A stretch of DNA of 60,055 nt from Rickettsiales bacterium (GTDB lineage Bacteria; Pseudomonadota; Alphaproteobacteria; Methylaequorales; Methylaequoraceae). Below the pieces are notes generated by a model. That model was not told where the DNA came from and searched no databases. It saw only the letters and a list, made by a program, of their open reading frames with translations. Made by a program: the position numbers and the translations under genes. How positions within the stretch are numbered: the stretch's first letter is position 1; every line of letters starts with the position of its first letter. The stretch is from contig NZHE01000013.1 of assembly GCA_002691145.1 (NCBI GenBank), forward strand, positions 31,106 through 91,160, written 5' to 3'. Of this stretch, positions 1-8,849 are shown piece after piece.

Positions 1-96
1 ATTTTTACATGAGAAAACTGTATATTTAAAGATGTATTAACTAGCTTTTTTCTACTCTTGGAATAAAGTATATTTAAACTACATACCATATAATTT

Positions 97-657
97 TTAT
101 TCTTCTAATTCAGAATCCCAATAAAGGAAATCATTCCAGCTTTTATGAAGAAAATTTGGAGGATATGATCTCCCAATATCTTTTAATTGAAAATTTGATG
201 GAACATACGGTGTCTGATTTAAATTAATACCAAAATTTTTTAAAGACTTATTTCCTTTTTTGATGTTACAAATTCTGCAGGAAGTTACAACATTTGTCCA
301 TTCAGTTTTTCCTCCTTTCGAACGAGGAATAACGTGGTCAAACGTAAGCTCTTCTGTTTTGAAAGGTTTATAACAATATTGACACGTAAATTTATCTCTC
401 AGAAACACATTAAATCTAGTAAAAGCTGCCTTTGAAGGAAGAGGAATGTAGTCTTTGAGCGCTATGACACTTGGCAATTTAAATTCCAGGGAAGGTGAAC
501 GTACCTTTTTTTCATATTCAGAAATTACATTAACTCTGTCTAAAAATACGGCTTTTAACGCATTTTGCCAAGACCAAGTTGAGAGTGGAAAATAACTAAG
601 GGGCTGAAAGTCAGCATTTAATACAAGTGCAGGACAACTGTTATTTTGTAAAGTCAT
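97..657 (-). CDS. HNH endonuclease family protein
   Basis: This is a 186-residue protein of the small HNH nuclease family that is widespread in alphaproteobacteria; its physiological DNA target is unknown. A zinc-type HNH fold is visible: C92-x2-C95, then D107-H108 in the motif FDHVIPRSKGG, N122 in WTNVV, and C127-x2-C130. These are the metal-binding and catalytic positions of the family, so the protein should be an active metal-dependent nuclease. The N-terminal 85 residues carry the conserved LVLNADFQPLSY-type start of this subfamily. It is the last gene of a minus-strand run (ecm, NUDIX protein, esterase, HNH). Nothing ties it to a restriction or phage system here, so it looks like a chromosomal housekeeping copy. 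Confidence 0.88.
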   Translation of the reverse strand: MTLQNNSCPALVLNADFQPLSYFPLSTWSWQNALKAVFLDRVNVISEYEKKVRSPSLEFKLPSVIALKDYIPLPSKAAFTRFNVFLRDKFTCQYCYKPFKTEELTFDHVIPRSKGGKTEWTNVVTSCRICNIKKGNKSLKNFGINLNQTPYVPSNFQLKDIGRSYPPNFLHKSWNDFLYWDSELEE

Positions 658-719
658 TTTTTACCATAATTAAATCATTATACATCATAATACTTAAATA
701 TTGGAATTATATGAAAAAA

Positions 720-1367
720 TTAAACTTTAAAAACTTTTTTTATAAATTCTATTCCTATTTTTAACCCATTCTCATCAATTGAGTGTCCCAAATTTTTTGC
801 TAGAGAATAGTCAACATTGTATCCAAGACTTTTTAAATCTTGATATGCTTTAATTGAGTAAGAATGATTAACTACATCATCAAGCTCGCCGTGATAAAGT
901 TGTATTGGAAAATCATGTGCTCTGATATCTTTTTCTGAATAATGAAATAATCCTGAATATCCAATAATTCCTGCACATGGAAATTCTTGTTTAGTGAAAT
1001 GATTAAGAGCCAACATTGTTCCTTGTGAAAAGCCAACTATTAACAAGTCTTTTAGCTCTAAATTATTTTCATTTAAAATATGTTCAACATATTTTTTCAC
1101 ATAAGGTTCGGTAATTTCAAGACCACTTTTGATCTCATTTTCTGTTCTTTCATTTAGTGAAAACCATTGATATCCATATGGATTTATTTCACATTTAAAA
1201 GGTGCATTTGGAGAATAAAAGGCAACTTCAGGGAGAAATTCCTCCCATATATTTGAAATATTTATTAGGTCTGAACCATCTGCTCCATAGCCATGAAGAA
1301 AAAGTACTAATTTCTTTATATGTTTCGATTTTTTTTTATTAGAGTAACCAGATATTAAATCAACCAT
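720..1367 (-). CDS. phospholipase/carboxylesterase (alpha/beta hydrolase)
   Basis: This 215-residue protein matches the phospholipase/carboxylesterase (acyl-protein thioesterase-like) branch of alpha/beta hydrolases. The oxyanion-hole motif LHGYGADG lies at residues 24-31, the nucleophile serine at S114 in GFSQG, the acidic residue at D163 or D164 in GELDDVV, and the histidine at H195 in LGHS. The length is normal for the family, no signal peptide is visible, and the enzyme should be cytosolic. The true substrate cannot be read from sequence. It starts four bases after the stop of the upstream NUDIX gene and is probably cotranscribed with it. Confidence 0.88.
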   Translation of the reverse strand: MVDLISGYSNKKKSKHIKKLVLFLHGYGADGSDLINISNIWEEFLPEVAFYSPNAPFKCEINPYGYQWFSLNERTENEIKSGLEITEPYVKKYVEHILNENNLELKDLLIVGFSQGTMLALNHFTKQEFPCAGIIGYSGLFHYSEKDIRAHDFPIQLYHGELDDVVNHSYSIKAYQDLKSLGYNVDYSLAKNLGHSIDENGLKIGIEFIKKVFKV

Positions 1368-1370
1368 TAC

Positions 1371-2251
1371 TCATCTTAAGTATTTGTTAATTTCTTTTAA
1401 AGTATTTTTGCAAAAAATTTTTTTATTTTTCCTTATTAAAAAATCTGCTATCGGAATAACTGAATTTGGTTTAATTAATTTCTTTTCTAGTAGAGTCATA
1501 ATTTCTGAAATTTCAAAACTTCTAAATTTTGAAATTTCACCATCCTGATTTTTTAATTTTTTAAGGTCACTTATCTCAATATCATATATTGCTATCGTGG
1601 AGGGTTCAAAATTTTTTTTGTGTATTGGAAAATAGCTTTTTAAGGCAATGAATCTACTTCTTTGTATATCTTTTTCATTTAATCCAGCCTCTTCATTAGA
1701 CTCTTTTAATAAATTCTCATAAAGACTTAAGTTTTTTGGTTGTCCTCCCCCAATCAGATTATCATACAAACCGGGAAAGTTTTCAACGTTTTCTGATCTT
1801 TTACTTAAAATCATATGAAAAGACTTATTTTTGTAATTCCAACCATTGCAGTGAACACCATAAGCTGGAAAACCAAATAGAGGTAAAATATTTCTTGGGA
1901 CATTAAATATTTCCGTTGCAGAAAATCTCTCTAATTGACTAAATTTATTTTTTGGATTCAAGGCCGGATTTTTGAAAACTGAGCAATGCTCGATTTTAGT
2001 ATTTTGGAAAAAATATTCTTTATGAAAAATTTTTTTTACAAAATCTTTGTCTAATGAATTCAATTTTTTAAAATTTATTTTTTCTTTAAAAGATAGCTTA
2101 AAATATTCCTCAAGTTTTTTTTTGTTGTGAAAATTGATCCAACCAATTTTTACATTTTCATAACTTACAGGAAAAAATTTTTCTTTTCTAAAATTATTAA
2201 GCTCTATTAAATAGCTGAGAATTAATTCAGAGAATTTTTTTTTTTACTCAT
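1371..2251 (-). CDS. NUDIX hydrolase with DUF4743 N-terminal domain, frameshifted near the start
   Basis: The NUDIX box is visible as GGQPKNLSLYENLLKESNEEAG in the middle of the protein (the G-x5-E-x7-KE-x2-EE-x-G pattern), and the N-terminal half resembles the DUF4743 domain. An uninterrupted frame of 230 residues begins only at 2063, but coding continues in the same frame up to about 2243 with no ATG. An ATG at 2251 overlaps the ecm stop (ATGAGTAA) and enters an 11-A run at 2235-2245. With one more A, or two fewer, it would read straight into this frame and give about 293 residues, the size expected of the family. I therefore place the start at 2251 and record a frameshift in the A11 tract. 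The substrate is unknown; DUF4743 relatives are linked to thiamine-like or nucleoside pyrophosphates. Confidence 0.75.
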
Positions 2252-4220
2252 TTTCTAGAATTTCAATAATTTCACTCATGATTTTTTCAATTTTAAAGTT
2301 TTTGGGAGTAAAAACTCTGCTTACACCCATTTTAATCAATTGTTTTTCGTCCTCCGGGGGAATAATACCTCCAACAACCATTGGGATATGGTGCATTTTA
2401 ATTTTTTTTAAAAGAGAAAAAATCTGTTTCACTAAAAAAATATGTGAACCAGATAATATTGATAATCCTATTATACTGATGCCCTCTTCAACGCATGTAT
2501 TGACTAATTGCTCGGGTGTTGATCTAATACCATCATAAACAACCTCAAGACCAATATCTCTAGCCCTAACTGCAATTTGTTCTGCTCCATTAGAATGGCC
2601 GTCTAAACCTGGTTTTCCAACTAACATTTTTGGTCTTCTGCCTAACGTTTTAGTTAAAACGTTAACTCTATTTCTAATAATTTTAATTCTTTCCTTATTT
2701 TCTTTTTCTAAATTAAATGATGATGACGTAATGCCGGTTGGGGCTCTATACTCTCCAAAAATACTTCTCATCACATTACCCCATTCACCAGATGTGATTC
2801 CACCATGAGCACATTTAATTGAAATAGGCATAATATTTTCTCCACTTTTTGCTTTCTCAGATAACTCATTTAAAAGTGATTTTACTGTTTTATCTGAACG
2901 AGATGCTTTCCACTGTTTTACATTTTCAATTTGTTTTTTTTCAGCTTTTTGATCAGCTTTCATAAAGCCTCCATCCTCATCATCCATTAAAGGAGATTTT
3001 ACGCCTTCTGTAAAACAATTTACACCAACAACTTTTTGCATTCCATTCTCAATATTTTTTTGTCGAATTGTTTGTGAAGATACCAATTTTTTTTTCATAT
3101 ATCCATTCTCAATGGCAACTTTAAGACCTCCAAATTTATCAATTTCACGTAATTCATTATTTGCTTGATTTTTTAATTCGTCTACCTTTTCTCTGATTTG
3201 AGATGAACCTGAAAATATATCACCAAATTCAAGAAGATCAGTTTCATATGCCATGATTTGCTGAAGTCTTAAACTCCATTGTTGATCCCAAGGTCTTGGA
3301 AGTCCAAGTGCTTCATTCCATGCTGGAAGTTGAACAGCTCTTGCTCTTGAATTTTTAGCCATTACTACTGGGAGCATTTGTATTAAGATTCTGTAAACAT
3401 TATTTTCAGGTTGAGATTCTGTAAGACCTAATGAATTTACCTGCATTCCATATCTAAATCTTTTATATTTTTTTGTCTTAATTTTAAATCTTTTAGAGCA
3501 GATTTCTTCCCAAAGTTCAGTAAAAGCGATCATTTTTGCTGTCTCAGTTATAAATCTCATTCCTGAGTTTACAAAAAAACTAATTCTTCCAACTATTTTT
3601 TCAAAAGTTTCTTTGTTAATTTTTGAATTTTTTTTTACATACTCTACAACCCCTATAGCAGTAGCCAATGCAAATGAAAGTTCTTGATCAGGTGTGGCCC
3701 CAGCCTCTTGAAGATGATAAGAGCAAACATTCATTGGATTCCATTTCGGAACTTCTAATGTTGTATATTTTATTATATCTGAAGTTAATTTTAAACTCGC
3801 CTCAGGTGGAAAGATGTATGTCCCTCTTGATAAATACTCTTTTGTTATGTCATTTTGTGTTGTTCCTGAAAGTTCACCTTTTTTTGCGCCTTGCTTCTCT
3901 GCTGTTGCAATGTATAGAGATAAAAGCCATGCGGCTGGTGCATTTATGGTCATTGAAGTATTCATCTTTTTCAGAGGTATCTCATTGAACAAAGTCATCA
4001 TGTTACCAATGTGACTTATAGGAACACCCACTTTACCAACTTCACCTTTTGATAAAACAAAATCTGAATCATACCCAGTCTGTGTTGGCAGATCAAAAGC
4101 AACCGAAAGCCCTGTCTGTCCTTTACTCAAATTTTCTTTGTAAAGCTTGTTTGATGCTTCAGCAGAAGAATGACCTGCATAAGTTCTTATAACCCATGGT
4201 TTATCTTTTTCATTTTTCAT
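2244..4220 (-). CDS. ecm: ethylmalonyl-CoA mutase (adenosylcobalamin-dependent)
   Basis: This 658-residue protein is a single-chain B12-dependent acyl-CoA mutase. The catalytic barrel begins with the conserved RTYAGHS segment and contains GLSVAFDLPTQTGYDSD. The cobalamin-binding domain at the C-terminus has the DGHSNG motif at residues 540-545, where H542 is the lower cobalt ligand, followed by GLSILSGSH. Length and motifs fit Ecm/MeaA better than the two-subunit methylmalonyl-CoA mutase. Ecm converts ethylmalonyl-CoA to methylsuccinyl-CoA in the ethylmalonyl-CoA pathway. The assignment is strengthened by ccr and mcd diverging from it 124 bases away and by a cobalamin adenosyltransferase in that same cluster. 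Methylmalonyl-CoA mutase is the alternative, and less likely. Confidence 0.9.
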   Translation of the reverse strand: MKNEKDKPWVIRTYAGHSSAEASNKLYKENLSKGQTGLSVAFDLPTQTGYDSDFVLSKGEVGKVGVPISHIGNMMTLFNEIPLKKMNTSMTINAPAAWLLSLYIATAEKQGAKKGELSGTTQNDITKEYLSRGTYIFPPEASLKLTSDIIKYTTLEVPKWNPMNVCSYHLQEAGATPDQELSFALATAIGVVEYVKKNSKINKETFEKIVGRISFFVNSGMRFITETAKMIAFTELWEEICSKRFKIKTKKYKRFRYGMQVNSLGLTESQPENNVYRILIQMLPVVMAKNSRARAVQLPAWNEALGLPRPWDQQWSLRLQQIMAYETDLLEFGDIFSGSSQIREKVDELKNQANNELREIDKFGGLKVAIENGYMKKKLVSSQTIRQKNIENGMQKVVGVNCFTEGVKSPLMDDEDGGFMKADQKAEKKQIENVKQWKASRSDKTVKSLLNELSEKAKSGENIMPISIKCAHGGITSGEWGNVMRSIFGEYRAPTGITSSSFNLEKENKERIKIIRNRVNVLTKTLGRRPKMLVGKPGLDGHSNGAEQIAVRARDIGLEVVYDGIRSTPEQLVNTCVEEGISIIGLSILSGSHIFLVKQIFSLLKKIKMHHIPMVVGGIIPPEDEKQLIKMGVSRVFTPKNFKIEKIMSEIIEILENE

Positions 4221-4284
4221 AATAAACTCTACTAAGGAAAGTAATATTAAATTTAAATTTCAACAAGAAAATTATGTTTTTTTT

Positions 4285-4301
4285 TTATAACAATGTTATA
4301 A
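4285..4301. promoter_or_regulatory. perfect inverted repeat between divergent ecm and ccr, candidate operator
   Basis: The 17-mer TTATAACAATGTTATAA is a perfect 7-bp inverted repeat around a 3-base spacer. It lies in the 124-base divergent gap between ecm and ccr and is preceded by a 10-T run. Size and symmetry suit a dimeric helix-turn-helix regulator such as a TetR-type protein. Regulators of that kind (CcrR of Methylobacterium) are known to act on ccr promoters. No regulator gene is adjacent, so the role is inferred from position and symmetry only. Confidence 0.45.
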
Positions 4302-4344
4302 ACCAATTTAAATCAATAAAAATACAAATTAAGAGTTTAGAGAC

Positions 4345-5571
4345 ATGAAAAAAATTTTTGAGATTGGTCAGATACCAAAATTAGGAGAAGTTCCAGAAGA
4401 GATGTATGCATGGGTTATTAGAGAGGATAGATTGGGAGTCCCTGAAAAGGCAATGCAAATTGAGAAAATGCCCGTTCAAATGCCAGGTGATGACGAAGTT
4501 TTGGTAATGGTAATGGCAGTAGGTATTAATTACAATAATGTATGGGCTTCCCAAGGAATTCCCATTTCTGTAATTGGTTCTGAAACTGGATATCACATTG
4601 GTGGTTCGGATGCTTCTGGAATTGTTTGGGCTGTTGGAGAAAACGTAAAAAGATGGAAAGTTGGAGATGAGGTAATTATACACTGTAATAGAGACGATGG
4701 CGATGATGAAGAATGTAACGGAGGTGAACCTATGTACTCAAAATCACAAAAAATTTGGGGATACGAGACAAATGATGGTTCATTTGCTCAATTCACAACT
4801 GTACAATCAAGACAACTATTGAAAAAACCTGAACATTTATCCTGGGAAGAAAGTGGATGCTATACTCTTACTCTAGCGACTGCATATAGAATGCTTTTTG
4901 GTCACCCACCTCATGCGATAAAGCCAGGTATGAACGTTCTTGTATGGGGAGCTTCTGGTGGAATTGGAAGCATGGCTGTTCAGATTTGCAAAGCTGTTGG
5001 TGCTAATGCAATAGGGATTATTTCTGATGATGAGAAGATACCTTTTGTTGAAAAATTAGGCGCTGTAGGAGTACTAAATAGAAGAAACTATGATTGTTTT
5101 GGAAAATTACCAGACGTAAAAGAACAGGAAGAATATTCTAACTTTATAAAAAAATGTAGGGTTTTAGGAAAGGATATATGGAATATAACCGGAAAAAAAG
5201 ATGTTGATATTGTATTTGAGCATCCTGGTGAATCTACATTCCCAGTTTCTACTTATCTGGTTAAAACTGGAGGAATGGTTGTAATTTGCGCTGGAACTTC
5301 AGGCTATAATCTTTCTATGGACGCTAGATATATCTGGATGAGACAAAAAAGAATACAAGGGAGCCATTTTGCAAATCTTCATCAAGCTGATCAAGCAAAC
5401 AATATGATGATTAATAAGCTCATAAATCCCCTAATGTCCGAGTGCTTTTCATGGGATAGAATACCTGCTGCGCATACTAAAATGATGAATAATTTGCACT
5501 TACCAGGGAATATGGCCGCCCTTGTGCAAGCTTCAAAACAAGGTATGAAAACATTTAATGAGATAAAATAA
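4345..5571 (+). CDS. ccr: crotonyl-CoA carboxylase/reductase
   Basis: Ccr is the signature enzyme of the ethylmalonyl-CoA pathway: it reduces and carboxylates crotonyl-CoA to (2S)-ethylmalonyl-CoA with NADPH and CO2. The 408-residue protein is a medium-chain dehydrogenase/reductase with the Rossmann motif GASGGIG at residues 202-208. The family-typical segments INYNNVWASQG, SDASGIVWAVG and FEHPGESTFP are present. The long insert with HCNRDDGDDEECNGG and WGYETNDGSFAQF is characteristic of Ccr rather than of simple crotonyl-CoA reductases or quinone oxidoreductases. It is slightly shorter than well-studied homologues (about 430). It is followed after 63 bases by mcd, the next-but-one enzyme of the pathway. 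Confidence 0.93.
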   Translation: MKKIFEIGQIPKLGEVPEEMYAWVIREDRLGVPEKAMQIEKMPVQMPGDDEVLVMVMAVGINYNNVWASQGIPISVIGSETGYHIGGSDASGIVWAVGENVKRWKVGDEVIIHCNRDDGDDEECNGGEPMYSKSQKIWGYETNDGSFAQFTTVQSRQLLKKPEHLSWEESGCYTLTLATAYRMLFGHPPHAIKPGMNVLVWGASGGIGSMAVQICKAVGANAIGIISDDEKIPFVEKLGAVGVLNRRNYDCFGKLPDVKEQEEYSNFIKKCRVLGKDIWNITGKKDVDIVFEHPGESTFPVSTYLVKTGGMVVICAGTSGYNLSMDARYIWMRQKRIQGSHFANLHQADQANNMMINKLINPLMSECFSWDRIPAAHTKMMNNLHLPGNMAALVQASKQGMKTFNEIK

Positions 5572-5634
5572 TCATTCAAGATTGAACATTGATTTAGAAG
5601 CATTATTTATATATAATAAGTTAGGAGATAAAAA

Positions 5635-7320
5635 ATGGATAGTTCAGTAGCAATAGAAACAAATGTTAAAGAAAATTTGGATGTCATTCCTCACATTACA
5701 TCTTATAAAAAGATATTAAGCGGATTAAAAGTTATTAGTGCAAGCATAAAATCTAACCTCATAAAAGAATGTATGACAGATGGTAGGTTGAATTCTAAAT
5801 TATTAGAGTCTAATCAATTCCAATGCCATGGTTACGCTTGGTTTGAGACATATCGGGTTAGTTTAGAACAGATGCTCAATTGGTATCTAACTTTAAAAGA
5901 TAATTCTAAAAATTCTAAACTCGATGGTTTGATTTTAGCTTCGGCCTTTTCCGAATATTCCTTGCAAATGAGAGATGGCATTATGATGAGCCAATCTGAA
6001 ATGATAAGAGCAGTTGAAGACTTGAATATTAATAGAAGCGACTTTGATTTCCTTTGTGATGATGAAATTGATTCCGCCATCAGCTTTGGTTTGTCAAAGA
6101 CTGTTCGTTTAAGTATTGTGAGTTTTCTTGAACAAGGGCAGTTCCCTAGCTTAGGTTTAAATGATGAAACATTGGAGATGATTCAAGATCAGTTTAAAAA
6201 GTTTACAGATGAGAAAATTATTCCGTTTGCTCATGAATGGCATCTAAAAGATGCATTAATTCCTGATAGTACCCTTAAAGAGATGGCAGAATTGGGTGTT
6301 TTCAGCATTGCCATTCCTGAAGAACATGGAGGTCTTGGCATGGGAAAAACAGCTATGTGTGTTGTTACCGAAGAACTCTCTAGAGGCTTCTTAGCAGCAG
6401 GCTCATTGGGAACCAGAGCTGAAATTGCTGGTGAACTAATTAGACTTGGAGGCACTCAAGAGCAGAAAGAAGCTTTTTTACCTAAAATTGCCTCAGGTGA
6501 AATTTTGACGACTGCAGTTTTTACTGAACCAAATACAGGTTCAGACTTAGGTAGTTTAGCAACTAGAGCAAAAAAATATGATGATTGCTACATTATTAAT
6601 GGAAATAAAACTTGGATTACTCATGGGGCTCGTTCTGATTTGATGACAGTGCTTGCAAGAACAAATTCCGATGAAAAAGGATACAAAGGTCTAAGTATGT
6701 TCTTGGTTGAAAAGCCAAGAGGTAATTGTGAACATCCATTTCCAATGGACGGTATGAGCGGGGGTGAAATCGAAGTACTTGGATATAGAGGTATGAAAGA
6801 GTATGAAATTGCACTAGATAATATTAAAGTTCCAAAGAACAGACTTTTGGGTGAAAAGGAAGGACACGGTTTCAAGCAGTTAATGGAAACCTTTGAATCA
6901 GCAAGAATTCAGACTGCGGCAAGAGCTGTTGGTGTTGCTCAATCTGCATTAGAACTAGGACTTCAATATTCGAAAGATAGATCCCAATTTGGTAAAAAGC
7001 TTTATGAATTTCCAAGAATTGCAATGAAATTAGCTTGGATGGCGGTTGAGACCACAATATCAAGACAAATAACACTTTTTTCAGCTAGAGAAAAAGATAA
7101 TGATGTAAGATGCGATATTGAAGCAGGAATGGCAAAGTTACTTGCTGCTAGGGTCGCTTGGAGTAATTCCGATAGTAGTCTCCAAATTCATGGTGGTAAC
7201 GGCTACGCTCTAGAATATCCTATAAGTAGAGTGCTATGCGATTCAAGAATATTAAACGTTTTCGAAGGAGCTTCCGAAATTCAAGCTCAAATTGTTGTAA
7301 AGGGTTTATTGACCAAATAA
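5635..7320 (+). CDS. mcd: (2S)-methylsuccinyl-CoA dehydrogenase
   Basis: This is a 561-residue acyl-CoA dehydrogenase with an N-terminal extension of about 170 residues ahead of the usual acyl-CoA dehydrogenase domains. That architecture is typical of methylsuccinyl-CoA dehydrogenase. The ACAD core shows FTEPNTGSDLGSLATRA, the flavin region RTQ-type segment KDRSQFGKKLYEFP, and IHGGNGYALEYPISRV near the C-terminus, followed by FEGASEIQ. Mcd oxidises methylsuccinyl-CoA to mesaconyl-C1-CoA using FAD and hands electrons to ETF, which is encoded a few genes downstream. The start has a good ribosome-binding site (TAGGAGATAAAA before the ATG). The position directly after ccr supports the specific assignment over a generic acyl-CoA dehydrogenase. 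Confidence 0.9.
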   Translation: MDSSVAIETNVKENLDVIPHITSYKKILSGLKVISASIKSNLIKECMTDGRLNSKLLESNQFQCHGYAWFETYRVSLEQMLNWYLTLKDNSKNSKLDGLILASAFSEYSLQMRDGIMMSQSEMIRAVEDLNINRSDFDFLCDDEIDSAISFGLSKTVRLSIVSFLEQGQFPSLGLNDETLEMIQDQFKKFTDEKIIPFAHEWHLKDALIPDSTLKEMAELGVFSIAIPEEHGGLGMGKTAMCVVTEELSRGFLAAGSLGTRAEIAGELIRLGGTQEQKEAFLPKIASGEILTTAVFTEPNTGSDLGSLATRAKKYDDCYIINGNKTWITHGARSDLMTVLARTNSDEKGYKGLSMFLVEKPRGNCEHPFPMDGMSGGEIEVLGYRGMKEYEIALDNIKVPKNRLLGEKEGHGFKQLMETFESARIQTAARAVGVAQSALELGLQYSKDRSQFGKKLYEFPRIAMKLAWMAVETTISRQITLFSAREKDNDVRCDIEAGMAKLLAARVAWSNSDSSLQIHGGNGYALEYPISRVLCDSRILNVFEGASEIQAQIVVKGLLTK

Positions 7321-7323
7321 AGT

Positions 7324-7527
7324 ATGATTCAGTTTCTTAATATTATTATTTTATTGTCATTTATATTAACATTTTTAACTTTGATTGCCGGCCTTGTTGT
7401 TACGGCAAGATCTGGCGATGACAGTGCTAAGATAAACAAATATATGAAGTATCGTGTTTACTTTCAATCTATTGCAATATTTATATTGATAGTTTCGATG
7501 TTAATAAAAAAGCAAATTTCTGGATAA
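7324..7527 (+). CDS. HIG1-like twin-transmembrane protein
   Basis: This 67-residue protein has two predicted membrane helices (about residues 5-26 and 47-62) joined by a short polar loop containing ARSGDD and KYMKYRVYFQ. The pattern R-x-YFQ in the loop resembles the HIG1 / twin-transmembrane family (hypoxia-induced gene 1 domain), which is common in alphaproteobacteria beside cobalamin adenosyltransferase and ETF genes. In the respiratory chain HIG1 proteins associate with cytochrome oxidase or supercomplexes. Whether this one does is inference. It starts three bases after the mcd stop and is followed by the adenosyltransferase gene, so it belongs to the same transcript. Confidence 0.75.
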   Translation: MIQFLNIIILLSFILTFLTLIAGLVVTARSGDDSAKINKYMKYRVYFQSIAIFILIVSMLIKKQISG

Positions 7528-7533
7528 GCTTTT

Positions 7534-8091
7534 ATGGTTAAGCTTGACAAAATCTACACAAGAGGTGGCGATCAAGGTCAAACATCACTTGGAGACGGTC
7601 AAAGAGTTCACAAAAACGATTTAAGAGTAAAGACTTACGGAGACTTTGATGAGATAAACGCAATGCTAGGAATTACAATTTGTTATTGTTCTGATAGAGT
7701 AAAAAATTCATTGTCTATTATACAAAACGATATATTTGATTTAGGTGCTGATTTATGTATTCCAGACAATACAAAAAAAAACAAACTTAAAGTGAATTTA
7801 GAGCAAGTACTTTTTTTAGAAAATAATATAGATAAAATGAATGAAGATTTAGAGCCATTAAACTCTTTTATTTTACCCGGTGGTTCCAAAGCTTCATCCT
7901 TCTTGCATCTTGCAAGATGCATTACAAGAAGAGCAGAAAGAAGTTTATCCGAATTGAATCAGAATGAAAGTATAAATGATTACATATTGCAGTATATAAA
8001 TAGATTATCAGATTTTTTGTTTGTTGCGGCTAGATATGAAAACATTAGCAGAGGTGATATACTCTGGGAACCGGCAAAATCACAAATATAG
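7534..8091 (+). CDS. cob(I)alamin adenosyltransferase, PduO type
   Basis: The protein has 185 residues. The N-terminal motif YTRGGDQGQTSLGDG is the ATP-binding loop of PduO-type corrinoid adenosyltransferases. The C-terminal half carries ARCITRRAERSLSEL, which contains the conserved arginines of the active site. The enzyme transfers the adenosyl group of ATP to cob(I)alamin to make coenzyme B12, the cofactor required by Ecm. Its location between mcd and etfBA, in the cluster diverging from ecm, fits that role. No cobalamin riboswitch is visible upstream, so expression probably follows the ccr transcript. Length is normal. Confidence 0.93.
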   Translation: MVKLDKIYTRGGDQGQTSLGDGQRVHKNDLRVKTYGDFDEINAMLGITICYCSDRVKNSLSIIQNDIFDLGADLCIPDNTKKNKLKVNLEQVLFLENNIDKMNEDLEPLNSFILPGGSKASSFLHLARCITRRAERSLSELNQNESINDYILQYINRLSDFLFVAARYENISRGDILWEPAKSQI

Positions 8092-8099
8092 GAGATATA

Positions 8100-8849
8100 A
8101 TGAAAGCAATAGTGTGTGTAAAAAGAGTTATAGATTATAATGTCAAAATTAGAGTAAAGTCAGATAATAGTGGCGTAGAAACAGAGAACGTTAAAATGTC
8201 TATGAATCCTTTCGATGAAATAGCTGTTGAAGAGGCTGTCAAGATGAAAGAAAGAAACGAGATTGATGAAATCGTGGTCGTATCTATTGGGTCTTCAAGT
8301 TCTCAAGAAACTATTCGTTCGGGTCTTGCAATGGGAGGTGATAGAGGTATACATGTAATTACGGATGAGAGTCTTGAGCCATTAGCTGTCGCAAAAATAT
8401 TGTCTAAAATAATTGAGAAAGAATCTCCTAAAATTGTTTTTTTAGGGAAGCAAGCAATAGACGATGATTCTAATCAGACAGGTCAAATGTTGTCAGCAAT
8501 ATCGGGGTTTTCTCAAGCTACGTTTGCATCAAAAGTTATAAAAAAAGAAAATTTTCTTGAGGTAACAAGAGAAATTGACGGAGGTCTAGAAACAATCAAG
8601 ATTTCGTTACCCTCTATTGTAACTACTGACTTACGACTAAATGAACCAAGATATGCATCTTTACCAAATATAATGAAAGCTAGGCAAAAGAAAATCGATA
8701 ACATTAATATTGAGGATTTAAATGTTGATGTTAAATCTAGATTAACTATATTAAAAGTTAATGATCCTCCAGAAAGAAAAGCCGGAGTAATGGTCAAAGA
8801 TATTGATGAATTAGTTGATAAATTAAAAAATGAAGCAAAGGTTTTATAA
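8100..8849 (+). CDS. etfB: electron transfer flavoprotein, beta subunit
   Basis: This 249-residue EtfB starts with the family-typical MKAIVCVKRVIDYNVKIRV and contains SMNPFDEIAVEEAVKMKE and the AMP-binding region GKQAIDDDSNQTGQML. The recognition-loop signature TDLRLNEPRYASLPNIMKA is intact. With EtfA it forms a soluble heterodimer carrying FAD and AMP. It takes electrons from acyl-CoA dehydrogenases, here most plausibly Mcd, and passes them to ETF-ubiquinone oxidoreductase (not in the window). A strong ribosome-binding site (GGAGATATA) overlaps the stop of the preceding adenosyltransferase gene. The etfB stop overlaps the etfA start (TAATG), indicating translational coupling. Confidence 0.95.
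   Translation: MKAIVCVKRVIDYNVKIRVKSDNSGVETENVKMSMNPFDEIAVEEAVKMKERNEIDEIVVVSIGSSSSQETIRSGLAMGGDRGIHVITDESLEPLAVAKILSKIIEKESPKIVFLGKQAIDDDSNQTGQMLSAISGFSQATFASKVIKKENFLEVTREIDGGLETIKISLPSIVTTDLRLNEPRYASLPNIMKARQKKIDNINIEDLNVDVKSRLTILKVNDPPERKAGVMVKDIDELVDKLKNEAKVL

Noticed and set aside
2278-2538. Plus-strand open frame opposite ecm, and many similar antisense frames
   Set aside because: These lack family similarity and ribosome-binding sites and lie fully within well-supported genes on the other strand.
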